Shown here: in pieces, positions 1-7,959 of the stretch
How positions within the stretch are numbered: the first letter of the stretch is position 1
Layout of the letters: the number at the start of each line of letters is the position of its first letter
Source of the DNA: Microscilla marina ATCC 23134
GTDB lineage: Bacteria > Bacteroidota > Bacteroidia > Cytophagales > Microscillaceae
NCBI RefSeq assembly: GCF_000169175.1
Contig: NZ_AAWS01000027.1
Span: 1-64,000, forward strand
Direction: 5' to 3'
Length of the DNA: 64,000 nucleotides
Position numbers and translations under genes: made by a program
The notes under the pieces: generated by a model
Told to the model about the DNA's origin: nothing
The model's input: only the letters and a program-made list of their open reading frames with translations
Database searches by the model: none

Positions 1-276
1 ATGGATATTTTGCCCCCAAAAGTACAAGAGTTGCTACCTCATATGATCAAGCAAAACTGGTTGGCAGGGTACGCAAACCTCGAAAACATAGGCAGAGCGC
101 TCACCAGGGTAAGTGAACGTATTAGCATGCGCACACAATATGACTCAAAGATTGAGTTGGCAATCAAAAACCTGGAAACAGGCTATCGTGAGTTTGAAAA
201 TGATTTTAATGTGTTTTTTCCGGATATGATTGTTTATATCAATGCATTTTTATCAAAAATTCATACCGAGGTATAG
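1..276 (+). CDS. ACP phosphodiesterase (AcpH/DUF479), C-terminal part
   Basis: This is the C-terminal 91 residues of a protein that aligns by eye with the second half of E. coli AcpH, which removes the 4'-phosphopantetheine arm from acyl carrier protein. The shared pattern is ILPP..., QNWL..Y, a run matching I..AL..+S.R, then L...Y..FE.DF..FFPDM. E. coli AcpH is about 193 residues, so roughly half is missing. The family alignment continues upstream of the first base, so the ATG at base 1 is probably internal and the gene starts before the window. The catalytic N-terminal part is not visible. It ends 2 bases from the stop of the convergent gene. Confidence 0.72.
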   Translation: MDILPPKVQELLPHMIKQNWLAGYANLENIGRALTRVSERISMRTQYDSKIELAIKNLETGYREFENDFNVFFPDMIVYINAFLSKIHTEV

Positions 277-278
277 GT

Positions 279-1229
279 TTACCTAAAACTGTTTTGAGGA
301 ATCCATCCACAGATATAAGGACTTATCTTTGGTGGAGTTGTTTGATTGTTTTTTTGATCGTATCCTTCGTCCATTCCGTGCCTTAAACTTGTCTTTATCA
401 GCTTGCTATCAGGCAAAAATGCCACAAATGCCCATCCACTTTGTGTAGCCAGCACATAACCTTTAGCTCCTTTAGCATATTTTGCTACCACATTGCCCCA
501 AAGTGTTTTGGTGGCTTTATATTGGTTGTATTCCCCTTCTTTTATCTTTTTGGCAGGGGTATCGTCTACTTGTGGGCTGTATCTTGCCTGGCTTACTTTG
601 GTGAGGGTAACCAGAGAGGGTTTAAGGGCAATTTTTTTAGGCAACTTACTTTGCGAAGCATAGTATAGTTTAGGGCTTGCCACATACGATTGTGCGGTGT
701 GGTTGTACACAAATGTCTGGGAAATTTGGGTTTCTTGTTCATCTATAATGAATATAGCGTGTTGTAAAAAAGTCTGTTTACGTTTGTGTCTGATGAGTAC
801 AAATTGGCCAGCATTGTCGTACACATACTCAAACTTACCTTTGTGGTTGAAGTAAAAATAGTAGCCAGGGGTAGGACCAAAGTAAGTATTAAAAATAAGC
901 ACCAGGTCTACAGTTTTATCCTGGTCAAAGTCGAGCACCCAATACAGGCGCTCTGCCATGTGCTCGTCTTTATTGGGTTTGCCAAAAGTAGCCGGGTTGT
1001 AGTATATAGGAGATTTTAGAAGCTTGTTAGTTAGTATGCCTCTTACAATTTTTAATTGTTCGTTTTCGCTTAACTTTGCCTCATATTTTTTCAATTTCTT
1101 TTTCATTTGTTGCGATCTCTTCTTGGAATAAGGAGCGTGTTTAATGTGAAAGAAAGGTGTTTTTTGGGCAAAAATAGTAGACATAACCAAGCAAAAGGTG
1201 AGGGTGAGTAGGGGAGAGGTTGTTTTCAT
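279..1229 (-). CDS. Exported protein of unknown function with SH3-like C-terminus
   Basis: This 316-residue protein starts with a clear signal peptide ending in IFAQ (about residue 22), followed by a basic, lysine-rich stretch. The middle (about 90-190) is rich in aromatic beta-strand patterns, including a DFDQDKTVDLVLIF segment that resembles a VCBS-type calcium loop. The last 100 residues (VVAKYAKGAKGYVLATQSGW ... GWIP) look like a bacterial SH3-type fold. I do not recognise the whole protein. It is probably periplasmic or on the cell surface. It is monocistronic by layout and convergent with the ACP phosphodiesterase gene. Confidence 0.75.
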   Translation of the reverse strand: MKTTSPLLTLTFCLVMSTIFAQKTPFFHIKHAPYSKKRSQQMKKKLKKYEAKLSENEQLKIVRGILTNKLLKSPIYYNPATFGKPNKDEHMAERLYWVLDFDQDKTVDLVLIFNTYFGPTPGYYFYFNHKGKFEYVYDNAGQFVLIRHKRKQTFLQHAIFIIDEQETQISQTFVYNHTAQSYVASPKLYYASQSKLPKKIALKPSLVTLTKVSQARYSPQVDDTPAKKIKEGEYNQYKATKTLWGNVVAKYAKGAKGYVLATQSGWAFVAFLPDSKLIKTSLRHGMDEGYDQKNNQTTPPKISPYICGWIPQNSFR

Positions 1230-1314
1230 AATGATAAAAAAATAGGGTGATCAAATGAGGTTTTCGAGCAAACCATTGATCACCCTTAGTGACTGTTAGC
1301 CAGAGGCCAAATAT

Positions 1315-1704
1315 TTAGAACGGCAAGTCGTCTTGCTCGGTATCGTCAGACTTGAGGTTGAAAGTTTCTTCAAAGGGAGGAGGCTCAGGCATAGGTGTAT
1401 TTGGGTTGTTACCAGCAGCAGGAGTACTTGCTTGATTAAGCGCATCGATTCTCCATGCCTTTACATCAGTATACCATTTACCATTATATTCCCGTGATTC
1501 TATATTGATAGAAGCTTTGATTTCATCGCCAAGATTAAACTGCTGTAGGCGGTCAATTTTGTCGCCCCACATAGTAATACAAACCGATTTAGGATACTGG
1601 TCCATAGTTTCGATAACAAAACTTTGTTTTTTCCATTCTCCGTTGCGTCCTTGCCCGCTTTCTAGAGGCAATACCTGACGAAGTACTCCATTAATTTCTA
1701 GCAT
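1315..1704 (-). CDS. DUF3127 OB-fold protein with SSB-like acidic tail
   Basis: This 129-residue protein has the pattern of the Bacteroidota DUF3127 family: an N-terminal domain of about 90 residues with alternating strands (G.L..VLPLESGQG..GEWKKQSF, then CITMWGDKI, LGDEIKASINIESREYNGKWYTDV.AW) that fits an OB fold. A Pro/Asn-rich linker follows, then the terminus QDDLPF. The layout of OB domain, disordered linker and acidic-hydrophobic tip copies single-stranded DNA-binding protein, whose tip recruits repair proteins. Family assignment is from recognition; ssDNA binding and partner recruitment are inference. There is no Shine-Dalgarno, only an A-rich leader. Confidence 0.8.
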   Translation of the reverse strand: MLEINGVLRQVLPLESGQGRNGEWKKQSFVIETMDQYPKSVCITMWGDKIDRLQQFNLGDEIKASINIESREYNGKWYTDVKAWRIDALNQASTPAAGNNPNTPMPEPPPFEETFNLKSDDTEQDDLPF

Positions 1705-2245
1705 TGATTGTTTATATATATAAGCTTATTGTATAAATAAATACTTACAAAAAAACTCATAAACTTCCCTTTTATGGGCAATCTGTATTTGTTTTATAAG
1801 CATTTGTAACTAAAGAATGGTTATAAAATAAGTTCCCGGTTTTGAGGGAAAGGTTTTGCTCTGATATGAGGTTCCTTTTGCGAGTTCTGCCAGAGGCTAA
1901 AAAGCTCACAATCCTGACTTATCGGGGAAAGTTATTTTTTGTCCATTTCTAAATGCTAAGATAATTATTTTTTTTGTTTTTTGCAGCTACAAAGCAGCGA
2001 AGCTTTTATTTTGTAAGTGTGTGTGAAGATTTATATGGTGAAGTGTTGGTGAGTGTTTGACTTTGCCGCCAACTTTTTTAGTATAATTGAGTACTTATGC
2101 ATAAGCTACCAATGTTGTGCAATTTGTTAGAAACAAATTTATTTTTTATTGTCGTTTTCACGATGGAGTACTTTGATCTAAAATAAGCCGCAAGTAATAC
2201 CATTCGGGTAAGCAAGTTTTACCAACCCAACTAATTTTTTAAATT
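1705..2245. other. Divergent intergenic region, 541 bp
   Basis: There is no convincing gene here. The region separates the minus-strand DUF3127 gene from the plus-strand exported protein at 2246. It holds one copy of a 42-base repeat (1912-1953) and an AT-rich palindrome near 2130 (AATTTGTT, two bases, AAACAAATT). No perfect TAnnTTTG box was found close to either start. Confidence 0.5.
1912..1953 (+). repeat. 42-base intergenic repeat, copy 1
   Basis: This matches 3619-3660 at 35 of 42 positions. Both copies begin with a five-base stem around a CTTAT-containing loop (TCCTG/CGGGG here, CCCTG/CAGGG in the other), and the changes keep pairing through G-T wobble. It lies about 290 bases before the gene at 2246. 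The function is unknown; a leader or regulatory hairpin is possible. Confidence 0.55.
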
Positions 2246-3580
2246 ATGAATACTACCTGGAAGATTCAGAAAAAAATGCATTGGTTTTTTGCATTGTATG
2301 TTGCCTTGGTTTGTCAAACTGCTATTGCACAAACCGAAGTAGACCCCATGAGCCATTTACAGTTTTTGGCGAGCAACAAGTGGATCATCAAAGATAAAAT
2401 GCAGCAATCGAGCAAAACTACCAACACAGGCGAAGTAGTATTTACACTGGCGCTCGATAAAAGAATTATCAATTTTACCAGGTATTATTATTTAGGTACC
2501 AACGACTTACGTCCTGGTACTAAAGGTACCTTAGCCCTGAACCCTTTTTTGGGTAAAATAAAACAGTTTACTTTTAGCGACGATGGACAAACTACCGAAG
2601 GGGTGCTCTCCGAAGTCACCAAAAAAGGTTTTACTATTGAGTACGACAAGTTTTTGCCCGATGGACAAAAGGTAAAAGGTAAAGAAGTTTTTAAGAAAAA
2701 AAGCCAGGGTGTAATAGAGGTGAAGCGTTTTAGCTGGAACGGCAACCAGTGGCAGGCAGTCAGTGCGTTTTTGTGGACGCGCAACAGTAAAAAAGTAGCG
2801 TATAAGCCAGTAACCAAAACCATCAATACTAAAAAATATACCTTCGAAACTAGAGAATGGGATGTGCCATTGAAGGTTGTGGTCAATAAAAAATCTGAAG
2901 GGTTAGTTTTTAAACCCTATACATCAGGTGTAGACGTGTATCGTCACTCTTATGCTTATGAACTGGTGGGAAGCTTTAAAGTAAATAAAATGATTGTGTC
3001 GAAACTTCAACTTAAGTTGGAGTTATTTGACAAAGCAGACAAATTGCTTTTTACCAAAAACTACAATGCCATCAGCTTTTTATTTCCCTCTTATCGCAGT
3101 GGCGACGATATACCGATTAAAATTCTCAAATATGTAAAAGACCAACCTTTAGCAGCCATTGCCAAGGCAAAACTAAGTGTACAAACCATAAGCAAAGTAG
3201 CCGCTCCAGAAAAGTTTGAACCTTCAGAAAAGGTTGAGTTTACCTGGGGAACCAGCCAACCTGCCAATGCAGCGATTGAAATAAGAGGCAGGCAAAACAG
3301 CGTATCTAAATCTTATAGAAAGGGGTATCGGTCTTATAAATTTTTGCTTGAAATAAAAAACACTGGTAAATTATTGTTCAAGGGCTTGACCTTGAGGTTT
3401 GAGTGGTTCAATGATCAAAATGAGGTAATCTTTACTAAAAAATGCTATGTTGTCACCATTCTCAGTCCCCACATATTGCCGGGCACTATGCGTCTTTATA
3501 GCAGCAGTGTGCTATTGTCTGATGCTAAAGTAAAAAATCCTGGGCGCTACCGCATAGTGGTAGACTCAGTGACACTTTAG
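2246..3580 (+). CDS. Exported two-domain beta protein, unknown function
   Basis: This is a 444-residue protein with a signal peptide ending AIAQ near residue 29. Residues about 35-180 look like a calycin/lipocalin-like beta domain (L.FLASNKWIIKDKM, then FTLALDKRIINFTRYYYLG). Residues about 215-300 and 335-440 look like two copies of a beta-sandwich module of the FxLyD kind, with patterns such as FLLEIKNTGKLLFKGLTLRF and EWFND.NEVIFTK. The same C-terminal module occurs in the TPR proteins at 3683 and 51146. I recognise no enzyme motif. The protein is probably extracytoplasmic. It lies 102 bases before the TPR gene. Confidence 0.75.
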   Translation: MNTTWKIQKKMHWFFALYVALVCQTAIAQTEVDPMSHLQFLASNKWIIKDKMQQSSKTTNTGEVVFTLALDKRIINFTRYYYLGTNDLRPGTKGTLALNPFLGKIKQFTFSDDGQTTEGVLSEVTKKGFTIEYDKFLPDGQKVKGKEVFKKKSQGVIEVKRFSWNGNQWQAVSAFLWTRNSKKVAYKPVTKTINTKKYTFETREWDVPLKVVVNKKSEGLVFKPYTSGVDVYRHSYAYELVGSFKVNKMIVSKLQLKLELFDKADKLLFTKNYNAISFLFPSYRSGDDIPIKILKYVKDQPLAAIAKAKLSVQTISKVAAPEKFEPSEKVEFTWGTSQPANAAIEIRGRQNSVSKSYRKGYRSYKFLLEIKNTGKLLFKGLTLRFEWFNDQNEVIFTKKCYVVTILSPHILPGTMRLYSSSVLLSDAKVKNPGRYRIVVDSVTL

Positions 3581-3618
3581 AAATGGTTTGCAAATTACTG
3601 ACCTAAAGCTGTTTACAG

Positions 3619-3660
3619 CCCTGGCTTATCAGGGAAATTTATTTTTTACTCATTTCTAAA
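3619..3660 (+). repeat. 42-base intergenic repeat, copy 2
   Basis: This is the second copy of the element at 1912-1953 (35/42 identical), ending 22 bases before the start of the TPR gene at 3683. The perfect CCCTG/CAGGG stem here sits about where a leader RNA would be, so a cis-regulatory hairpin is plausible but unproven. Confidence 0.55.
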
Positions 3661-3682
3661 CCCACAATTATTTCTTGATAAT

Positions 3683-4636
3683 ATGATGGATAATTCTGAT
3701 AAAATGATTGAGGCATACATCAGCAAGTTGTTTGAGGTGCAACAAGCGCGCGAAAACCAACCACTGACCGAGCAAGAGCTAAAAGAAGTGGCTTTGGGTG
3801 CTGGAATGACCGAAGCAGACTGGCAGGCAGCCCAAGAGGTGGCTGATGCTCATAATGCCAGGGCAGAAGGCTTTTTGACCTATCAAAACTGGACAGAGGC
3901 CATTAAAGAGTATGAGCAAACCTTGCGCATTCGCCCCCATCATCCGCAACCACTTGCAGGCATCGCCTATGCTTTCAAACAGCGCTGGCAGGCCAAGCAA
4001 CAACCACAAGACCGTGAAAATGCGTTGGCTTACGCCCGAAAATGCTTACAAGTATCACCCGAAAATGCCCAATCGCATATGATTGTGAGCAAGCTTGCCA
4101 ACGAGCAATCATTGCCTCCTCGAAAAAGACGGTTAAAGACCCAAAAGTTACTATTAATTTTTGGACTGATTGCTTTTGGGGTATGTGCCTGGATACTTTT
4201 TCAAAACGAAGAAATGACCCCTGCAACGCAAGTGCCCAAGCCGATGACGGTATCTAAAAACATTGACCAAACTGCTACAAAAGGGCTTCCTGATGGGTTG
4301 GTGGTAGTGCCATCTGCCAAGGGTTATTTACAAGTAGCAGAGGTGAAGAGTACCTTTAAAACATTGTTTGGCAATCGCACCTCGCATCACGCCACGTGTA
4401 GCTTTAAAAATACCGGACAAAATGCCATTACTGAGCTAAAGATAGCGGTGACCTGGTACCACAAAAATGGGAGTGCCATTGTGCAAAACAACTTTTACGT
4501 GCTTAAGTCAGGCGATTTACCTTTGTCAGCAGGGGCTACCAAAGAATACGTTATCAAACAAAGTTTTCCGCAAGGCACCAGCCAGGAAGCATACCAATAC
4601 TATAGAGTAAAGGTTGCACGAATAACATCTAATTAA
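3683..4636 (+). CDS. TPR / single-TM / beta-domain protein (family shared with 51146)
   Basis: This 317-residue protein has four parts. Residues 1-60 are a helical segment (LTEQELKEVALGAGMTEADW). Residues 65-150 carry TPR-like helices (NWTEAIKEYEQTLRIRPHHP, then a second repeat). A membrane helix follows at about 157-175 (LLLIFGLIAFGVCAWILF). Residues 220-317 form an FxLyD-like beta domain. There is no cleavable signal peptide, so the TPR part should be cytoplasmic and the beta domain outside. The protein at 51146 has the same order of parts and similar sequence throughout. The next gene lies 18 bases downstream, suggesting an operon. The role is unknown; linking cytoplasmic partners to the envelope is an inference. 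Confidence 0.78.
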   Translation: MMDNSDKMIEAYISKLFEVQQARENQPLTEQELKEVALGAGMTEADWQAAQEVADAHNARAEGFLTYQNWTEAIKEYEQTLRIRPHHPQPLAGIAYAFKQRWQAKQQPQDRENALAYARKCLQVSPENAQSHMIVSKLANEQSLPPRKRRLKTQKLLLIFGLIAFGVCAWILFQNEEMTPATQVPKPMTVSKNIDQTATKGLPDGLVVVPSAKGYLQVAEVKSTFKTLFGNRTSHHATCSFKNTGQNAITELKIAVTWYHKNGSAIVQNNFYVLKSGDLPLSAGATKEYVIKQSFPQGTSQEAYQYYRVKVARITSN

Positions 4637-4654
4637 ATCAAAAAAACATAATCA

Positions 4655-4957
4655 ATGAGCCATCAAGTAAATTGTCCCGACTGCAACTCAGGTAAAATAT
4701 CGTTGCACGGGTTTGGATACGAAGCACAGAATATCAATCCACTTCAGTGTATGGATTGTGGCTTGGTATTTAGAGCAAAACAAGCGATTGTTACCCCACA
4801 GGCAGATGGTAATTTGCGTCGCCTCATTTATATGATGGGGCAGTTTAGCAGAGCTAAAGCCTGTTATTTGCTGGGGCAGCTTACCGGGCAAGGAAAAAAG
4901 GAAGGAAAAGAGTTGCTGGAAAATACTACCTTGAATGATATTAAAACATCAGGGTAA
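4655..4957 (+). CDS. Small zinc-ribbon protein
   Basis: This is a 100-residue protein with a CPDC (residues 7-10) and CMDC (32-35) pair separated by 21 residues, a typical four-cysteine zinc ribbon. The remaining 60 residues are basic and helical (RRLIYMMGQFSRAKACYLL, then GKKEGKELLENT). It starts 18 bases after the TPR gene, so it is probably co-transcribed. Nucleic-acid or protein binding is possible; no specific family was recognised. Confidence 0.72.
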   Translation: MSHQVNCPDCNSGKISLHGFGYEAQNINPLQCMDCGLVFRAKQAIVTPQADGNLRRLIYMMGQFSRAKACYLLGQLTGQGKKEGKELLENTTLNDIKTSG

Positions 4958-4965
4958 TACTGAAA

Positions 4966-5238
4966 TTACAAGCTTTCTTTGTGGTAAGGGTATGCTTTGC
5001 CCATCATTAGTTGGGGGTTGTAACGTCGCTCAAACTCGTGGTATGGCAGGGCCATTAAGCCAATGCAATCGACAACTGCTATGCCCAAAACAATGGGCAA
5101 ACCAATGATGGTACAACTGGCGAGTAAGTAACTAACCCCCATGCTTTTTTGACCTAAATAAAAACGGTGAAAACCCAAGGTGCCTAAAGTGAGTGCAAGC
5201 CCCACGGCTATTATTTTTTGTTTTTTTTGCCCTATCAT
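4966..5238 (-). CDS. TM2 domain membrane protein
   Basis: This 90-residue protein matches the TM2 family (PF05154): a basic N-terminus KKQK, a first helix containing LGTLGFHRFYLGQ, a short turn, a second helix with IGLPIVLGIAVVDCIGL, and a tail ending FERRYNPQL. TM2 proteins are small two-helix inner-membrane proteins of poorly known role. It is convergent with the zinc-ribbon gene, with an 8-base gap, and stands alone on its strand. Confidence 0.88.
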   Translation of the reverse strand: MIGQKKQKIIAVGLALTLGTLGFHRFYLGQKSMGVSYLLASCTIIGLPIVLGIAVVDCIGLMALPYHEFERRYNPQLMMGKAYPYHKESL

Positions 5239-5398
5239 AGTTCTTAGTTCGAGTAGTGAAAACAGGTACTACAAGTATACAAATTTCGTTGCAAAATTGC
5301 ATTTCAAAAGTGATCAATGATTGATTATAAGTAGTGAGTTAGTTTAAGCCTCTCCTCAGGCTACAACAAAAAATGTCAAAAATCAGGCAGCTGTATAT

Positions 5399-7699
5399 TT
5401 AATCGGGTACTTCGAGCAGTTCTTTATACCTGGTTTCATTCCAGGAATATAAAGTATCTTCCAGTGCTTGTTTCCAGTGGGCAATCCGCCCCTCAGAGGC
5501 AGGCAGTTTTTTTAGCACCTTTTTTATTGCCGATACTTCGTATATTTCGTACTGCTTAAGCTCATTGGTTATCTCCCGAAGCACTGCTTCTTCCTGAGTG
5601 TTGAGTTCCCAGGCTTTTATATTTACAGTATCAGACTCTACCTGATCAGTTTGGTCAATGGTGGTGTGCAACCTTTGTTGGTCATCAGCTTTGGGTAGAG
5701 TAAGCCAAAAAGTACTGCCTTTGTTCTCTTCTGATTGCACTCCTATTTGCCCTTGATGACTCTCTACCACCAGTTTACAAAAGGTAAGCCCCAAGCCAGT
5801 AGAGCGGTTTTTGGGGTTTCGTTGGGTAAAGCGATCAAAAATAGTATCAATAAATTCAGGTGCTATGCCTGCCCCGGTATCGTGGATTAATATTTTATGA
5901 AAAGCACCCTCCGACAAACTTTCTCGTGTTACACTAATTTTGCCTCCATTTGGGGTATACTTAATGGCATTGTTAAACAAGTTGACAAACACCCTGATGA
6001 TTAATTCTTCGTCTGCCTGGAGGGTCAGCTCTTGGGGAATATCAGACTCAAACACCACTCCTTTGTCGGCAAGCAATAAGTTTACCCTTTGGTGAGCGGT
6101 TTGTACGAGTTTTTTTAGGAGGTGAGGTTGAGCGTTGAGTTGTACCTCGGTTTCTTCAAAACGTTGTACGTCCAGTATATTCATTACCAGGTTGAGCATT
6201 TGCTTGCCCGACTGGTTGATGTTTTGCTGAAAATGGGGCGAATATTCTCCTTCAGATAAACCTATAATAGTATTGAGGGGGTTCTTCAGGTCATGCACAA
6301 TCATACCTGTCATGCTTTGCTTAAACTTATCCAGGGCAATCAATTGTTTATTGGTTGCCTGTAGAGTCTCTGTCTGTAGCTCAATTTCTTCTTTTTGCTC
6401 AGTAATGGCAGCATTTTGCATCGACAGTGTTTCTTGTTGTTGTAATATTTCTTCTTGCTTTTGTTGCAATACTTCGTTTTGGGTATTTACCTCCTCGTTG
6501 AGCTGCTGTAGCTGTTGAAAGCTCTTCTTTTTTTGACGATAAAGCCTGTATACCATATAAATAAATCCCAGGGTAATCAGCAGGGCAATGCTTACAAGCA
6601 GGTTGAGGAGCCGTTGCTTGGCGATTTCATCTTCCTGCATTTGGCTTTCCTGACGCAAAATCTTGTTTTCCTGTTCTTTTTTTTCGGTTTCATACAAGGT
6701 TTGCATTCTAGCCACTTGTTTGTTTTTATCCAGGTTAAACACTGAGTCATTGTGCGCTTTGAACTTTTGATGAAACTCCAGCGCTTTTTTATAGTTGCGT
6801 CTGGCTTCATAAGCCTTCGATAGCCCATTGTAAGCCTTGGCAATGTGGAACTTGGCTTTTATTTTTTTGGCTTTTGCCAACGATTTTTTGAAATGTTCAA
6901 GCGCCAGGTCATATTGTTGGGTTTCCAGATAAATATCGCCAATGTTATGGTAAGAAATCACCATCCCTTGGGCGTGTTTAATTTTCTCTCTGATTTTTAG
7001 GGCCTTTTTTTCATTCGCAATTGCCTTGTCATAGTCTTTGAGATAATACCACACCAACGAAATGTTGCTATAGTCGCCACCAATTCCTAAAGCATAATTG
7101 GTTTTTTGATCTAGTTTTAGGGTTTCTTTAAAATACTCCAGTGCTTTTTTGTATCGATCAGTTTTTAGGTAAAGCAGCCCTATATTGTTGAGCGTATTGG
7201 CCACCATGCCTTCTTGTTTGAGTGCCTTCATGAGTTTAAGTGCCCTCAGTTGGTACTCAAAAGCTTTGTCATAATTTTTTAGGTTCTTGTGTACTACTCC
7301 AATATTACCCAACGAGGAGGCAATGCCCCTTTGGTCGTTCATTTTCTCATATATTTTGAGCCCTTTCAGGTGGTAGCTCAACCCCTTCTCGAAGTCATTG
7401 GCGTGTTTGTAATATAACCCTAAACGATCATAACTGCGGGCAACTCCTTTGTCATAACCAATTCGCAGCGAAATATCCAGCGCTTTTTTACAGTGTTGGT
7501 ATGCCTTTTCGGGATATTTGATAATATAGGTATTGATCAATTTGAGCAATACGTCTACCCGTTGTTTATCGCTGAGTTTGGTATTGAGCAAGTGGTTCAA
7601 GCTATCTGCTTTTGCATTTTTGGGTTGAGCATAAGCCACCTGTGAAAAGTTCAGCAGACTCCACAAACAGTAAATGATGATCAGGTGAAATTTATGCAT
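5399..7699 (-). CDS. TPR-containing sensor histidine kinase (paralogue 1)
   Basis: This 766-residue protein has a signal peptide (about 1-25), six or so TPR units (about 50-330, with NIG..Y and Y.KALEY patterns), a membrane helix near 370-390 and a coiled coil (Q/E-rich, about 395-455). The HisKA domain has the phosphoacceptor in MIVHDLKNPLN (His469). The ATPase domain has its N box at NLFNNAIKY (573), DTGAGI (607) and STGLGL (633). After the kinase comes a conserved tail of about 70 residues (YEVSAIKKVLKKLP ... WNETRYKELLE) shared with the kinase upstream. The TPRs are predicted to be periplasmic. There is no receiver domain and no response-regulator gene nearby, so the partner is unknown. 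Confidence 0.93.
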   Translation of the reverse strand: MHKFHLIIIYCLWSLLNFSQVAYAQPKNAKADSLNHLLNTKLSDKQRVDVLLKLINTYIIKYPEKAYQHCKKALDISLRIGYDKGVARSYDRLGLYYKHANDFEKGLSYHLKGLKIYEKMNDQRGIASSLGNIGVVHKNLKNYDKAFEYQLRALKLMKALKQEGMVANTLNNIGLLYLKTDRYKKALEYFKETLKLDQKTNYALGIGGDYSNISLVWYYLKDYDKAIANEKKALKIREKIKHAQGMVISYHNIGDIYLETQQYDLALEHFKKSLAKAKKIKAKFHIAKAYNGLSKAYEARRNYKKALEFHQKFKAHNDSVFNLDKNKQVARMQTLYETEKKEQENKILRQESQMQEDEIAKQRLLNLLVSIALLITLGFIYMVYRLYRQKKKSFQQLQQLNEEVNTQNEVLQQKQEEILQQQETLSMQNAAITEQKEEIELQTETLQATNKQLIALDKFKQSMTGMIVHDLKNPLNTIIGLSEGEYSPHFQQNINQSGKQMLNLVMNILDVQRFEETEVQLNAQPHLLKKLVQTAHQRVNLLLADKGVVFESDIPQELTLQADEELIIRVFVNLFNNAIKYTPNGGKISVTRESLSEGAFHKILIHDTGAGIAPEFIDTIFDRFTQRNPKNRSTGLGLTFCKLVVESHQGQIGVQSEENKGSTFWLTLPKADDQQRLHTTIDQTDQVESDTVNIKAWELNTQEEAVLREITNELKQYEIYEVSAIKKVLKKLPASEGRIAHWKQALEDTLYSWNETRYKELLEVPD

Positions 7700-7766
7700 A
7701 TCTTTTATTTAATTCGTTGGCAGTGAGTAGGTTAAGTGTTTTGTTTATTTCACAGAGCTTGGAGGC

Positions 7767-7805
7767 AAACCTCCTGCGGTTAAAGTGGTCGTTTACAGGA
7801 GGTTT
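7767..7805 (-). repeat. Inverted repeat between the two histidine kinase genes
   Basis: Perfect 10-base arms, AAACCTCCTG (7767-7776) and CAGGAGGTTT (7796-7805), flank a 19-base loop. On the minus strand the hairpin lies after the end of the upstream kinase gene and before the start of the downstream one. It has no long T run, so it may be a processing or attenuation structure rather than a strong terminator. Confidence 0.5.
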
Positions 7806-7959
7806 TAGGATGATTTTTTGAATTAGATGCGTTACACCGAGCTTTAGCGGGTTGCGAAATCCCCCAAAACAAGTTCAGAAAGCGTTGCTTCATCTTTGAA
7901 AAACATATGCTTATTTTGTGAGTAAACTTGAGTTTGTTTAATTGCTCTCCAGCGATTGA

